Of a stretch of 64,000 nucleotides of DNA, positions 42,753 through 50,683 are shown piece after piece. The stretch covers positions 2,790,001 through 2,854,000 of the forward strand of contig NZ_CBDDBS010000002.1 in assembly GCF_965225875.1 (NCBI RefSeq), given 5' to 3'. Below the pieces are notes generated by a model. The model had not been told where the DNA came from. It saw only the letters and a list, made by a program, of their open reading frames with translations, and did no database searches. Numbering within the stretch: position 1 is the first letter of the stretch; the number at the start of each line of letters is the position of its first letter. The stretch comes from Haliscomenobacter sp965225875. GTDB lineage: Bacteria; Bacteroidota; Bacteroidia; Chitinophagales; Saprospiraceae. Position numbers and translations under genes: made by a program.

Positions 42753-43455
42753 AAATACTGATGTAATAAACCAAGCCTAAGTTTGCGAGGTATGCCCCCC
42801 ACATCTTGTCATACTGCGCCCCAATAGTCAATTTCATGATGGTCAAACCAATATCAACCAAAATAAAAATGAAGTAGGCAATTAAGAAATTACGAATCCA
42901 GGAAAGATTCAGTGAAGGCAGATTGGAATAACGATTGGCACTCCACAATTGGTAAGCTGAGTTGATCTTGAAAAAACGACGGAGTTGGAAAGCGAACAAT
43001 AAAACATTGCAAAAGCTAAATAAGGCGTCAATATTGTAGCGATTGTTTACCTCAAACCACCACCATTTTGCAAACTCTTTCCCCTGTACTGCTACTACGA
43101 GATGGTAAACAAAATAAATAAGGTAGAGCCAATAGTGTTTCAGGTCTTGAAAACGCATTCTCCATTGGCTGTTTAATCGGCTTTGTAAAAACAGAAAAAC
43201 CGTTGGCAAAACCGCTAATTCCATCCCATTCCAGGGATAGAATGTGAGTTGATTCCACAGCAAACCGATTCCTAACCAACCCAATAGATGTGGTACAGCA
43301 CTAAAGCCCATAATGAACGTGAGGCAGGCCAAAATAACATCTGAGTGATTGTTTTGTGTGACAGCTCTGATCGCCAGGATAAACGTAAAAAGTACTGACT
43401 GAATCAAAGTCAACAATAGAATGATAGCATAAAAATTAAAGATTGGTTCAGCCAT
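42667..43455 (-). pseudogene. truncated 7-TM sensor of a membrane-bound AraC-type regulator
   Basis: A 262-residue frame with about seven hydrophobic helices (FYAIILLLTLIQSVLFTFIL, FLIAYFIFILVDIGLTIM, ...LGLVYYISIYGF). This pattern is the N-terminal membrane sensor found in Bacteroidota AraC-family regulators, where a cytoplasmic helix-turn-helix domain should follow. Here the frame ends about 25 residues after the last helix and is overlapped by the tail of an unrelated T9SS protein, so the DNA-binding part is missing. I read the pair as a fusion scar. A functional stand-alone membrane protein cannot be excluded. ogt follows upstream with 27 bp spacing. Confidence 0.6.
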
Positions 43456-43482
43456 TTTTTTATTTCTACTTGAAGCTCTATC

Positions 43483-43971
43483 TCAAAACAAGCTTCCCTG
43501 CCGCCCAAAACTCATTGGGTTTTCCAATTCCAGCAGACGCCGCTTCATATCCAAACCATAATAATAGCCGTGCAAATCACCATTGCTGGCAATACAACGG
43601 TGACAAGGCACGATGATGGCAATGGGATTGTGGGCATTGGCCTGCCCTACGGCCCGAACGGAATCTGGGTTATTCAGCGCTTTGGCGATGGCCAGGTAAG
43701 AGGTGGTATGGCCATAAGGGATTTTGAGCAGTTCCTGCCAAACGGCGAGATTGAACTCGGGTGCACCGCTGAAATCGAGCTTCAGATCAAACACATCTCG
43801 TTTGCGCTGAAAATACTCATCCAGTTGTTGCACACATTCCCGCAATTCTGGTGGGGCCTCCTCGCTGGGACAGGTTTCTTTTTTGGTCAACTTGACCGAA
43901 GTAATGCCCAATTCACTGCCTTTGATTTCAATGCAGCCGAAGGGAGAAGCGAAGTAGGTTTGTTGCAACAT
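43483..43971 (-). CDS. ogt: methylated-DNA-[protein]-cysteine S-methyltransferase
   Basis: A 162-residue DNA repair protein that takes the methyl group from O6-methylguanine onto its own cysteine. It contains the helix-turn-helix segment IPYGHTTSYLAIAKAL, the Arg-finger region SVRAVGQANAHNPI and the active-site motif IIVPCHRCIASNGDLHGY, with the C of PCHR as acceptor. Size fits Ogt/MGMT rather than Ada. It is flanked by the broken-gene scar on one side and palindromic copy B on the other, that is, it is the only intact gene between the two inverted elements. Confidence 0.93.
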   Translation of the reverse strand: MLQQTYFASPFGCIEIKGSELGITSVKLTKKETCPSEEAPPELRECVQQLDEYFQRKRDVFDLKLDFSGAPEFNLAVWQELLKIPYGHTTSYLAIAKALNNPDSVRAVGQANAHNPIAIIVPCHRCIASNGDLHGYYYGLDMKRRLLELENPMSFGRQGSLF

Positions 43972-44029
43972 TTTTTGTGCCTTTCAATTGCTCAAGTTCA
44001 AACTTTTTCAACAAATGCACAAGCTTTAG

Positions 44030-44246
44030 CCCACACTACTGGAGATTTTTGTTTTTCAGACTCGGAGGGACCATGAATAGCCCCTGGCTTTAGCCTGGGG
44101 TTGGCGTAATACCCTCCAATCTGGGCTTTAGCCCTAACTTGAAAATAAAGGCTGTGGCTAAAGCCCAAACTAGGGGAGCCTCCATGACCCCAGGCTAAAG
44201 CCAGGGGCTATTCATGTCCTCCGAGCAAAATGTCCAGTAGTGTGGT
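44030..44246. repeat. palindromic MITE-like element, copy B
   Basis: About 215 bp with terminal inverted repeat CCACACTACTGGA (44031-44043) / TCCAGTAGTGTGG (44233-44245). Inner arms 44072-44100 and 44188-44216 pair perfectly over 29 bp; a 12-bp inner stem TGGGCTTTAGCC / GGCTAAAGCCCA follows. The T-rich insert TTTTTGTTTTTCAG is on the left here but on the right (complemented) in copy A, so the copies are inverted. TTTAG flanks both ends (44025-44029 and 44247-44251), a possible target duplication. Confidence 0.88.
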
Positions 44247-44253
44247 TTTAGCC

Positions 44254-44868
44254 TTACTTCTTGTGGCGACTCTCCAATATTTTCACCACATCACCCAATT
44301 CATACCCCTTGGCGGACAACAAGATCAGGTAGTGAAACAACAAGTCGGCAGCTTCATTCAAGAACAAATCGGCGTTGTTGTCTTTGGCCTCAATGACCAA
44401 TTCTACTGCTTCTTCGCCTACTTTTTGGGCGATTTTGTTGATGCCTCTTTTGAACAGAGAAGTGGTATAGGAATTGTCATCCGGCTGGTCGCGGCGCTGG
44501 CGGATCACATTTTCGAGTTGCTGCAAAAAGTCGTTGGAATGGTTCTTTTCATTCCAGCAAGTATCCGCACCAGTATGGCAGGTTGGTCCATCTGGGCGGG
44601 CTTTGATCAGGAGTGTATCCTGGTCACAATCCACGGCAATATCAACGAGGTGCAAAAAATTATTGCTGCTTTCCCCTTTGGTCCAAAGGCGTTCTTTGGA
44701 GCGGCTGAAAAAAGTAACTTTCCCTTCAGCCAGGGTTTGATCGAGTGCGGCGCGGTTCATGTAGCCCAGCATGAGCACCTTGTTGCTGAGGTGATCCTGG
44801 ATAATGGCAGGCACTAAACCTCCAGATTTTTGAAAATCAACACTGTTTGGGTCGAAATTGAAAGACAT
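44254..44868 (-). CDS. hisIE: bifunctional phosphoribosyl-AMP cyclohydrolase / phosphoribosyl-ATP pyrophosphatase
   Basis: A 204-residue fusion enzyme for steps 2 and 3 of histidine synthesis. The N-terminal HisI domain (about 1-115) has VLMLGYMNRAAL, FFSRSKERLWTKGESS, the DCDQDTLLI metal site and CHTGADTCW zinc cysteines. The C-terminal HisE domain (about 120-204) has LENVIRQRRD, GINKIAQKVGEEAVELVIEA and the E/D-rich NNADLFLNEAADLLFHYL. No other biosynthetic his genes are in the window; the hut catabolic genes lie 3 kb away. Its stop is 8 bp from the edge of palindromic copy B. Confidence 0.93.
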   Translation of the reverse strand: MSFNFDPNSVDFQKSGGLVPAIIQDHLSNKVLMLGYMNRAALDQTLAEGKVTFFSRSKERLWTKGESSNNFLHLVDIAVDCDQDTLLIKARPDGPTCHTGADTCWNEKNHSNDFLQQLENVIRQRRDQPDDNSYTTSLFKRGINKIAQKVGEEAVELVIEAKDNNADLFLNEAADLLFHYLILLSAKGYELGDVVKILESRHKK

Positions 44869-44954
44869 TGTATCTGTTGAATTTGCCGCAAATTAACACC
44901 CAAATGTCCAAAGACCCAAAAAAAGCCTGTACATTGTATCATTAACCCAAGATT

Positions 44955-45539
44955 ATGACCTTTCAGGAAAGTGGTTTGCGGTTTCATTTTCCATCCGACT
45001 GGTTGGTGCGCAAGTTTGACAGCCACCACTTTTACCGTGGGCTGAGTGGTTTTGGGTTCAAGGGAGTGGACTTTATTGCCCTGCCTCCTGATGGCCCTTT
45101 GTTGCTGATCGAGATCAAAAATTATTTCAATCGCGATCCCCGGGTCAATGCTCCAGTTCCACCTGAACAATTGCCAGCTCCGGATATACTGGCCGATAAA
45201 CTACAAAAAAAATCAGCAGATACCCTGGAGGCTATCGACGCCATTCAACGTTATTACCGCCGACTTTGGACTTATCGTTTTTTTTTATCCTGGTCTTTTC
45301 GTTTGCGGCGCAGCCGATCGGAGTGGGTGTTTTGGACCCTGGCTTTTCAACGGGCGCATAGCGAGCGGCAAGCGCAATTTGTATGCTGGTTGGAATCGGA
45401 TGATGGCCAAACCGATTGGCGGGAAACCCTCAGCAGCCAGCTAAAAGCGCTTACTTTTGACCCTCCTTTTGAGCCACTGATTGTTTCTATTGCAAACAAT
45501 CCTTTTTATCCTGAAGTAAAAGTAGAGTTATTGCCCTAA
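44955..45539 (+). CDS. putative PD-(D/E)XK-type nuclease-fold protein
   Basis: A 194-residue protein I cannot assign to a named family. The N-terminal half has GVDFIALPPDGPLLLIEIKNY, in which D39-x(n)-E-I-K matches the D...(E)xK catalytic pattern of PD-(D/E)XK nucleases (D of GVDFI, E and K of IEIKN). The middle is basic and helical (YYRRLWTYRFFLSWSFRLRRSRS), and the C-terminus has PLIVSIANNPFYPEV. No signal peptide. It diverges from hisIE and is followed by the NIPSNAP gene after 92 bp. No methyltransferase or toxin partner is adjacent, so a housekeeping or orphan DNA-processing role is possible. Confidence 0.65.
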   Translation: MTFQESGLRFHFPSDWLVRKFDSHHFYRGLSGFGFKGVDFIALPPDGPLLLIEIKNYFNRDPRVNAPVPPEQLPAPDILADKLQKKSADTLEAIDAIQRYYRRLWTYRFFLSWSFRLRRSRSEWVFWTLAFQRAHSERQAQFVCWLESDDGQTDWRETLSSQLKALTFDPPFEPLIVSIANNPFYPEVKVELLP

Positions 45540-45631
45540 TACCTTTAGACCACATAAGCAGAAAGTCATTCAAACCAAAGGTTTTGCAATTCCCTAACAA
45601 TATTGTAGTTTAGCACTCAAAGTGTGTCAAC

Positions 45632-46393
45632 ATGGGAATGGTTTATAGTTTTTTTCTTTGTCTTTCTAGCCTTTTTAGCAGCAATGAGCAAGAACCCAAA
45701 GGGCCGGAACCCCGTTATTACGAAATCCAGATTCACCAGGCCGAACCCGGTAGGTTGAAGTATTTGCAAAACCGCTACCGCCAATTTGCTATACCGCTGT
45801 ACCGCAAACACAACATTCAGGTTGAGGGTTTCTGGTCGCCAGTTGACCCAAAAGATGAGCGGATAGTAAGCGTTTTGTCCTACTACAGTCAGGCTTCCTG
45901 GCTGCGTTCCACCAAGGATTTTTTGCGGGATCCCAAGTGGAAAAAAGGTATTGAGGATTCTGAATCCGTAGGCCGCCTGGAAGCTCGCTCCGATAAATCT
46001 TTTATGCGACTGACTGATTTTTCCGCGGCCAAGTTTCCACGGAATGGTACTAAAGGCCGGGTGTTTGAATTGCGAACCTATTATGCTACTCCCGGAAAGT
46101 TGCCCAATCTTCTGGAGCGTTTTCGCAACCACACACGCAAACTTTTTGAAAAATATGGCATGACCAACCTTTGGTACTGGACCGTGGTGGATGCTTACCC
46201 TGCGCAGGAAACCTTGATTTATATGCTGGCCCATCCCAGTCAGGAAGCGGGTTTGAAAGCTTTTACCGATTTTCGGAACGACCCCGAGTGGATCAAGGTG
46301 CGCAAAGATTCGGAAGACAAGGCTGGAGGCTCCTTGACACTCAAGGTGGAGTCGCTGTATTTAAAGCCTTTGGATTTTTCACCCATTAAATAG
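45632..46393 (+). CDS. NIPSNAP family protein, two tandem domains
   Basis: A 253-residue protein with a short hydrophobic N-terminus (VYSFFLCLSSLFSS), possibly a signal sequence. Two ferredoxin-like NIPSNAP units follow: about residues 28-135 (YYEIQIHQAEPGRLKYL, VEGFWSPVDP, SVLSYYSQASWLR) and about 145-253 (FELRTYYATPGKLPNLLERF, LWYWTVVDAYP, YMLAHPSQEAGLKAF, FRNDPEWIKV). Biochemical function of bacterial NIPSNAP proteins is not established. Start ATG 45632, with a second ATG two codons later. It converges on the LysR gene across 30 bp with no obvious terminator. Confidence 0.87.
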   Translation: MGMVYSFFLCLSSLFSSNEQEPKGPEPRYYEIQIHQAEPGRLKYLQNRYRQFAIPLYRKHNIQVEGFWSPVDPKDERIVSVLSYYSQASWLRSTKDFLRDPKWKKGIEDSESVGRLEARSDKSFMRLTDFSAAKFPRNGTKGRVFELRTYYATPGKLPNLLERFRNHTRKLFEKYGMTNLWYWTVVDAYPAQETLIYMLAHPSQEAGLKAFTDFRNDPEWIKVRKDSEDKAGGSLTLKVESLYLKPLDFSPIK

Positions 46394-46423
46394 CCAAGCA
46401 GTGGGCAAAATAAGTGCTTTATT

Positions 46424-47296
46424 TTATCGCCCCAACAAGCTTAAAAACACTTTCAACACCGGATTGGGATTCTCCTTTTCCCACAAAGCCGTGATCTCTG
46501 CTCTTTGTGGAATGTCCTTCAATTCAATAAACTTTACTGCGAGTGTGGTCACCCGACTAAAAGAGGTAGGTAAAAAGGAGATACCCAGCTTTTTTTCAAT
46601 CAGTTGCAGTACGGTATGGCCGTGCACGGTTTCATGAACGATGTTGGGGAAAAATCCCGCGTCTTCACAAATACTCAATTGTTGATTGTGGTAGGCTGCG
46701 CCATCCTGACGGGTGGTAAGGATGAATTTTTCCTGGGCGAATGCTTGCAAGCCCTCAAAATTGTGGGTATCGATTGGATGATCAGCAGGCAAAACCAGTG
46801 AAAAAGTTTCCTGGTACATCAAGCGGCTATCCCAACGTTTGTCAAAAGGAGGATTGCGTACAAAGGCCACATCCAGCATCCCTTTTTGCATGGCTTCCAG
46901 TTGGGAGGCGGTAGTCATTTCCGATAAGTAGGTTTGAATGAGTGGGTATTGCTGGTTGAGCGCCACTAAAATCTCTGGCAAAAAGGTGTGGATGCAAGAA
47001 CCCACGTACCCTAGGCGAATTTCCCCGTGCTCTCCCCTTTCAATCATGGGCAAGTGATTGCGGATCTCTTCGATTTGCCCCAGAATGCGTTGGGCTTCTT
47101 CCCAAAAATAGACTCCGGCAGGGGTCAGACTCACTTTGCGTTTGGTACGTTCCAACAAAGTCACCTTCAGTTCTTTTTCCAGTTCCTGGATCTGCTTACT
47201 CAAGGCAGGTTGCACGATAAATAGTTTGCTCGCTGCCCGCCCAAAATGCAACTCATTGGCCAGGGTGACGAAATAACGTAGATGTCGCAGCTCCAT
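46424..47296 (-). CDS. LysR family transcriptional regulator, probable hut regulator
   Basis: A 290-residue LTTR. The N-terminal winged helix-turn-helix is clear (MELRHLRYFVTLANELHFGRAA first residues, then KLFIVQPALSKQIQELEKEL and LLERTKRKVSLTPAG). The effector domain has two Rossmann-like lobes (GEIRLGYVGSCIHTFLPEIL, LDVAFVRNPPF). It is divergent from hutH, and a perfect 21-bp inverted repeat holding the ATC-N9-GAT LTTR box begins at its own start codon. By position it most likely controls the hut genes and itself, with urocanate or another histidine catabolite as a plausible inducer; this is inference. Confidence 0.9.
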   Translation of the reverse strand: MELRHLRYFVTLANELHFGRAASKLFIVQPALSKQIQELEKELKVTLLERTKRKVSLTPAGVYFWEEAQRILGQIEEIRNHLPMIERGEHGEIRLGYVGSCIHTFLPEILVALNQQYPLIQTYLSEMTTASQLEAMQKGMLDVAFVRNPPFDKRWDSRLMYQETFSLVLPADHPIDTHNFEGLQAFAQEKFILTTRQDGAAYHNQQLSICEDAGFFPNIVHETVHGHTVLQLIEKKLGISFLPTSFSRVTTLAVKFIELKDIPQRAEITALWEKENPNPVLKVFLSLLGR

Positions 47297-47316
47297 TAAT
47301 CACTTTTTTTGATTAA
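47296..47316. promoter_or_regulatory. LysR-type operator between lysR and hutH
   Basis: TTAATCA (47296-47302) and TGATTAA (47310-47316) are perfect inverted repeats with a 7-nt T-rich spacer. They include ATC-N9-GAT, the T-N11-A LysR box. The centre lies about 67 bp upstream of the transcription start implied by the hutH -7 box, the usual place for an LTTR recognition site, and it overlaps the first bases of the LysR gene, suiting autoregulation. Confidence 0.6.
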
Positions 47317-47335
47317 AAATGCAAAAAAATACCAT

Positions 47336-47366
47336 TTAGAGCAATTAATAAGGGAATGTAATTTTG
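47336..47366 (+). promoter_or_regulatory. hutH promoter (Bacteroidota type)
   Basis: TAATTTTG (47359-47366) is a perfect TAnnTTTG -7 element 24 nt upstream of the hutH ATG. Nineteen nucleotides further upstream TTAG (47336-47339) is a one-mismatch -33 TTTG. A weak -33 box fits an activator-dependent promoter, with the LysR box just upstream. Confidence 0.6.
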
Positions 47367-47390
47367 TGGGACCAAATAAAACCAATACAC

Positions 47391-48923
47391 ATGCCTGCAG
47401 TCCTGGATCGAGTGATTAAAACGAGTGTGCATGAAATCGGCTCCACCGAATTGACCCTGGAGCTGATCAAAACCATTGTACAAGAACGTTGGCAATTGGC
47501 CTTGGCCCCAGCGGCGAAAGCTCGTATCCAGGATTGTAGAACCTATCTCGATCAAAAACTGGCCAGCTCGGAGCAATTGTTTTATGGCATCAATACCGGC
47601 TTTGGGTACCTGCAAAATGTGCGCATCAACCGGGCAGAAACCAGCGATTTGCAGTACAATTTGCTGCAATCCCACGCCTGTGGTTTGGGCGAAGAAGTGC
47701 CAGCGGATATTGTACGCCTGATGCTTTTGTTCAAAATCGAGTCCTTGGCACAAGGCTATTCCGCCGTGCAACTGAACACCGTTGAACGCCTGATCGATTT
47801 TTTCAACCACGACCTTTTGCCCGTCGTATTCACCCAGGGCTCACTGGGTGCCTCGGGTGATTTGGCTCCGCTTTCACACCTCAGCCTACCCCTGATTGGA
47901 TTGGGAACAATGACGGTTAAAGGTAAAAAAGTGCCTGCTGCGCAGGTGCTGGCCCAACACGGTTGGCACCCCATCCAACTCCAGGCTAAAGAGGGCATCG
48001 CACTGATCAACGGCACCCAGTTCATGCTGGCCTACGGGTTTTACAACCTGATCCAGGCCGAACGTGCGCTGCAGTTGGCCGATCTCATTGCGGCCATGAG
48101 CATTGATGCCTTTGATGGAAGTTTACAACCTTTCCACGAACGTTTGCACCAAATCCGTCCCCATCCCGGACAAATCGACACCGCCTCAAAAATTCGCCAA
48201 TACCTGAGTGGCAGCAGCATTGCCGAAAAGACCAAGGAGCAAGTCCAGGACCCCTACTCTTTTCGCTGCATTCCCCAGGTGCATGGCGCTTCCAAAGACG
48301 TTTTTGCCCAAACCCTCACAGTGATGACCCGCGAGGCCAATGCAGTGACCGACAACCCCAATGTCTTTCCCGACGATGATCTGATTCTTTCCGGCGGCAA
48401 TTTTCATGGCCAACCGCTAGCCATGGCACTCGATTTTTTGAGCATTGCCATGGCTGAAATCGGCAGCATTTCGGAGCGACGTACCTATCAATTGTTGTCT
48501 GGTCAACGGGGTTTACCCTTGTTTTTGATCAAAAACCCTGGCTTGCACTCCGGCTTGATGATTCCCCAATACACTGCGGCGGGGATCGTGAGTGAAAACA
48601 AACAGCTCTGTACGCCCGCTTCAGTTGATTCGATAGTATCTTCCAATGGGCAGGAAGACCACGTCAGTATGGGCGCCAATGCAGCCGTCAAATGTGCCCG
48701 CGTGTTGAACAATGTGTACAAGGTATTGGCCATTGAACTTTTGACTGCGGCTCAGGCGCTGGAGTTTCGGCGACCTTTGACCAGTTCAAGCCAGGTGGAA
48801 GATTTACACCAGGCATTTCGAAAATTAGTCTCCTTTAATGAGGCTGATCGGGTATTGGCCGATGACTTACAACTAAGCATCTCCTTCATCAATCGTTATA
48901 AATGGACAACCCATGTTGCTTGA
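47391..48923 (+). CDS. hutH: histidine ammonia-lyase
   Basis: A 510-residue enzyme that deaminates L-histidine to urocanate, the first step of histidine breakdown. The MIO prosthetic-group motif ASG lies in GSLGASGDLAPLSHLSL near residue 150. Other family segments are YGINTGFGYLQNVRI, LLQSHACGLGEEVP, QDPYSFRCIPQVHGA and SGQEDHVSMG-like SSNGQEDHVSMGANAA. I use ATG 47391; the longer frame starts with TTG inside the promoter. The C-terminal end overlaps hutU by 11 bp, so the two are translationally coupled. Confidence 0.95.
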   Translation: MPAVLDRVIKTSVHEIGSTELTLELIKTIVQERWQLALAPAAKARIQDCRTYLDQKLASSEQLFYGINTGFGYLQNVRINRAETSDLQYNLLQSHACGLGEEVPADIVRLMLLFKIESLAQGYSAVQLNTVERLIDFFNHDLLPVVFTQGSLGASGDLAPLSHLSLPLIGLGTMTVKGKKVPAAQVLAQHGWHPIQLQAKEGIALINGTQFMLAYGFYNLIQAERALQLADLIAAMSIDAFDGSLQPFHERLHQIRPHPGQIDTASKIRQYLSGSSIAEKTKEQVQDPYSFRCIPQVHGASKDVFAQTLTVMTREANAVTDNPNVFPDDDLILSGGNFHGQPLAMALDFLSIAMAEIGSISERRTYQLLSGQRGLPLFLIKNPGLHSGLMIPQYTAAGIVSENKQLCTPASVDSIVSSNGQEDHVSMGANAAVKCARVLNNVYKVLAIELLTAAQALEFRRPLTSSSQVEDLHQAFRKLVSFNEADRVLADDLQLSISFINRYKWTTHVA

Positions 48924-50565
48924 AACCATAAATCAGTATAAAACGCCCACCGGCAGCACCCTGCAATGCAAGGGTTGGATTCAAGAGGCCGCCCTGCGCA
49001 TGTTGCTCAACAACATTGATCCCGAGGTAGCCGAACGGCCTGAAGAACTCATCGTGTACGGTGGTCGTGGAAAGGCCGCCCGCAACCATGCCGCTTTGGA
49101 CCTGATCATCAAGGCGCTCAAAAACCTGAACAACGATGAGACCTTACTCATCCAGTCGGGCAAACCAGTCGGCGTGCTCCCTACTCACCCCGATGCACCC
49201 CGGGTAATCATTTCCAATTCCCAACTGGTACCGAATTGGGCCAACTGGGAACACTTCAACGAGTTGGAGAAAAAGGGACTGATGATGTACGGTCAGATGA
49301 CCGCAGGCTCCTGGATTTACATTGGTTCTCAGGGGATTGTTCAAGGTACCTATGAAACCTTTGCTGCAATCGCCAATCAACATTTTGGTGGCACCTTACG
49401 CGGCACGCTGTCCGTTACGGCGGGTTTGGGTGGTATGGGTGGAGCTCAGCCTCTGGCCGTGACCATGAACGATGGGGTTTGCCTGGTGGCCGAAGCAGAA
49501 GAATGGCGCATCCAAAAACGCCTGCAAACCCGCTACCTGGATGAACAAATGGAGTCCATCGATGCGGCGATTGACCGGGCATTGGAATTGCGCAAACTGG
49601 GTGAAAAACGCTCCATTGGGGTGCATTGCAACATTGTGGATTTATTGGAGCGGATGTTGGAACGCAACATCACCCCGGATATTCTAACCGACCAAACCTC
49701 GGCACACGACCCGATCATTGGGTACTTTCCACACGAGATCAGTGTTGAACAAGCCAATATCCTGCGAACTGAAAACCCCGAGCAATACCTGGAAATGGCC
49801 TATCGCTCCATTGTCCGGCACGTAGAGTTGATGATTGAACTGCAAAAACGCGGGGCTGTCACCTTTGATTATGGCAACAACCTGCGGGGTCGGGCGGCTG
49901 AAAAAGGGTTGAAAAATGCTTTTGATTTCCCCGGCTTTGTTCCAGCTTACATTCGCCCCCTGTTTTGTGAAGGCAAAGGACCTTTCCGCTGGGCTGCACT
50001 TTCTGGCGATCCAGAAGACATTCGGGTCACCGACGAGCTCATCCTGAAACTGTTTCCTGAAAATCACTCCCTGCACCGCTGGATTCACAAGGCGCAGGAA
50101 CAAATTGCTTTCCAGGGGCTACCTGCCCGGATTTGCTGGTTGGGATTGGGCGAACGGGAAAAAGCTGGACTGGCCTTCAATGAACTGGTGAGGCAGGGTA
50201 AGGTAAAAGCTCCGATTGTGATTGGGCGCGATCACCTCGATACAGGTTCGGTGGCTTCCCCCAATCGCGAAACCGAAGCCATGCTCGACGGTTCAGACGC
50301 CGTAGCCGATTGGCCGATCCTCAACGCTCTGATCAATACAGCGGGTGGCGCCAGCTGGGTGTCCTTGCACCACGGCGGTGGGGTAGGTATGGGCTACTCC
50401 ATCCATGCCGGGATGGTAATCGTGGCCGATGGTACCGAAGAGGCTGCGCGCCGCCTCAAGCGGGTACTGCACAACGACCCTGCGATGGGGGTTATTCGCC
50501 ATGCGGACGCTGGGTATGATATTGCGAAGGATGTGGCGCGGCAACATCGTTTGGAATTGAAATAG
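48913..50565 (+). CDS. hutU: urocanate hydratase
   Basis: A 550-residue NAD+-dependent urocanase converting urocanate to 4-imidazolone-5-propionate. Family features: YGGRGKAARNHAALDLI, the NAD-binding segment SVTAGLGGMGGAQPLAV, YGNNLRGRAAE, and the C-terminal LHHGGGVGMGYSIHAGMV and HADAGYDIA. The length is normal. It overlaps the hutH end by 11 bp and is followed by a 29-bp hairpin of the CTAAGGTG family before hutI. Confidence 0.95.
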   Translation: MLLETINQYKTPTGSTLQCKGWIQEAALRMLLNNIDPEVAERPEELIVYGGRGKAARNHAALDLIIKALKNLNNDETLLIQSGKPVGVLPTHPDAPRVIISNSQLVPNWANWEHFNELEKKGLMMYGQMTAGSWIYIGSQGIVQGTYETFAAIANQHFGGTLRGTLSVTAGLGGMGGAQPLAVTMNDGVCLVAEAEEWRIQKRLQTRYLDEQMESIDAAIDRALELRKLGEKRSIGVHCNIVDLLERMLERNITPDILTDQTSAHDPIIGYFPHEISVEQANILRTENPEQYLEMAYRSIVRHVELMIELQKRGAVTFDYGNNLRGRAAEKGLKNAFDFPGFVPAYIRPLFCEGKGPFRWAALSGDPEDIRVTDELILKLFPENHSLHRWIHKAQEQIAFQGLPARICWLGLGEREKAGLAFNELVRQGKVKAPIVIGRDHLDTGSVASPNRETEAMLDGSDAVADWPILNALINTAGGASWVSLHHGGGVGMGYSIHAGMVIVADGTEEAARRLKRVLHNDPAMGVIRHADAGYDIAKDVARQHRLELK

Positions 50566-50577
50566 AAGAACTATTAA

Positions 50578-50651
50578 TGAACCACCTTAGGCACCTTAGA
50601 ACACCTCAGAAGTATACTCCTAAGGTGTTCTAAGGTGCCTAAGGTGGTTCA
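50578..50651. repeat. long-hairpin intergenic repeat, CTAAGGTG type, 16-nt loop (copy 2)
   Basis: Arms 50578-50606 and 50623-50651 are perfectly complementary over 29 bp, with tandem CACCTTAG units and a 16-nt loop. The arm sequence TGAACCACCTTAGGCACCTT closely matches the arm of the hairpin at 33059-33140. It lies inside the hut gene cluster between hutU and hutI, where a full terminator would break the operon. Confidence 0.9.
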
Positions 50652-50683
50652 CTAAAACTTAGCTGGTTAAAATTGCCACCTCC

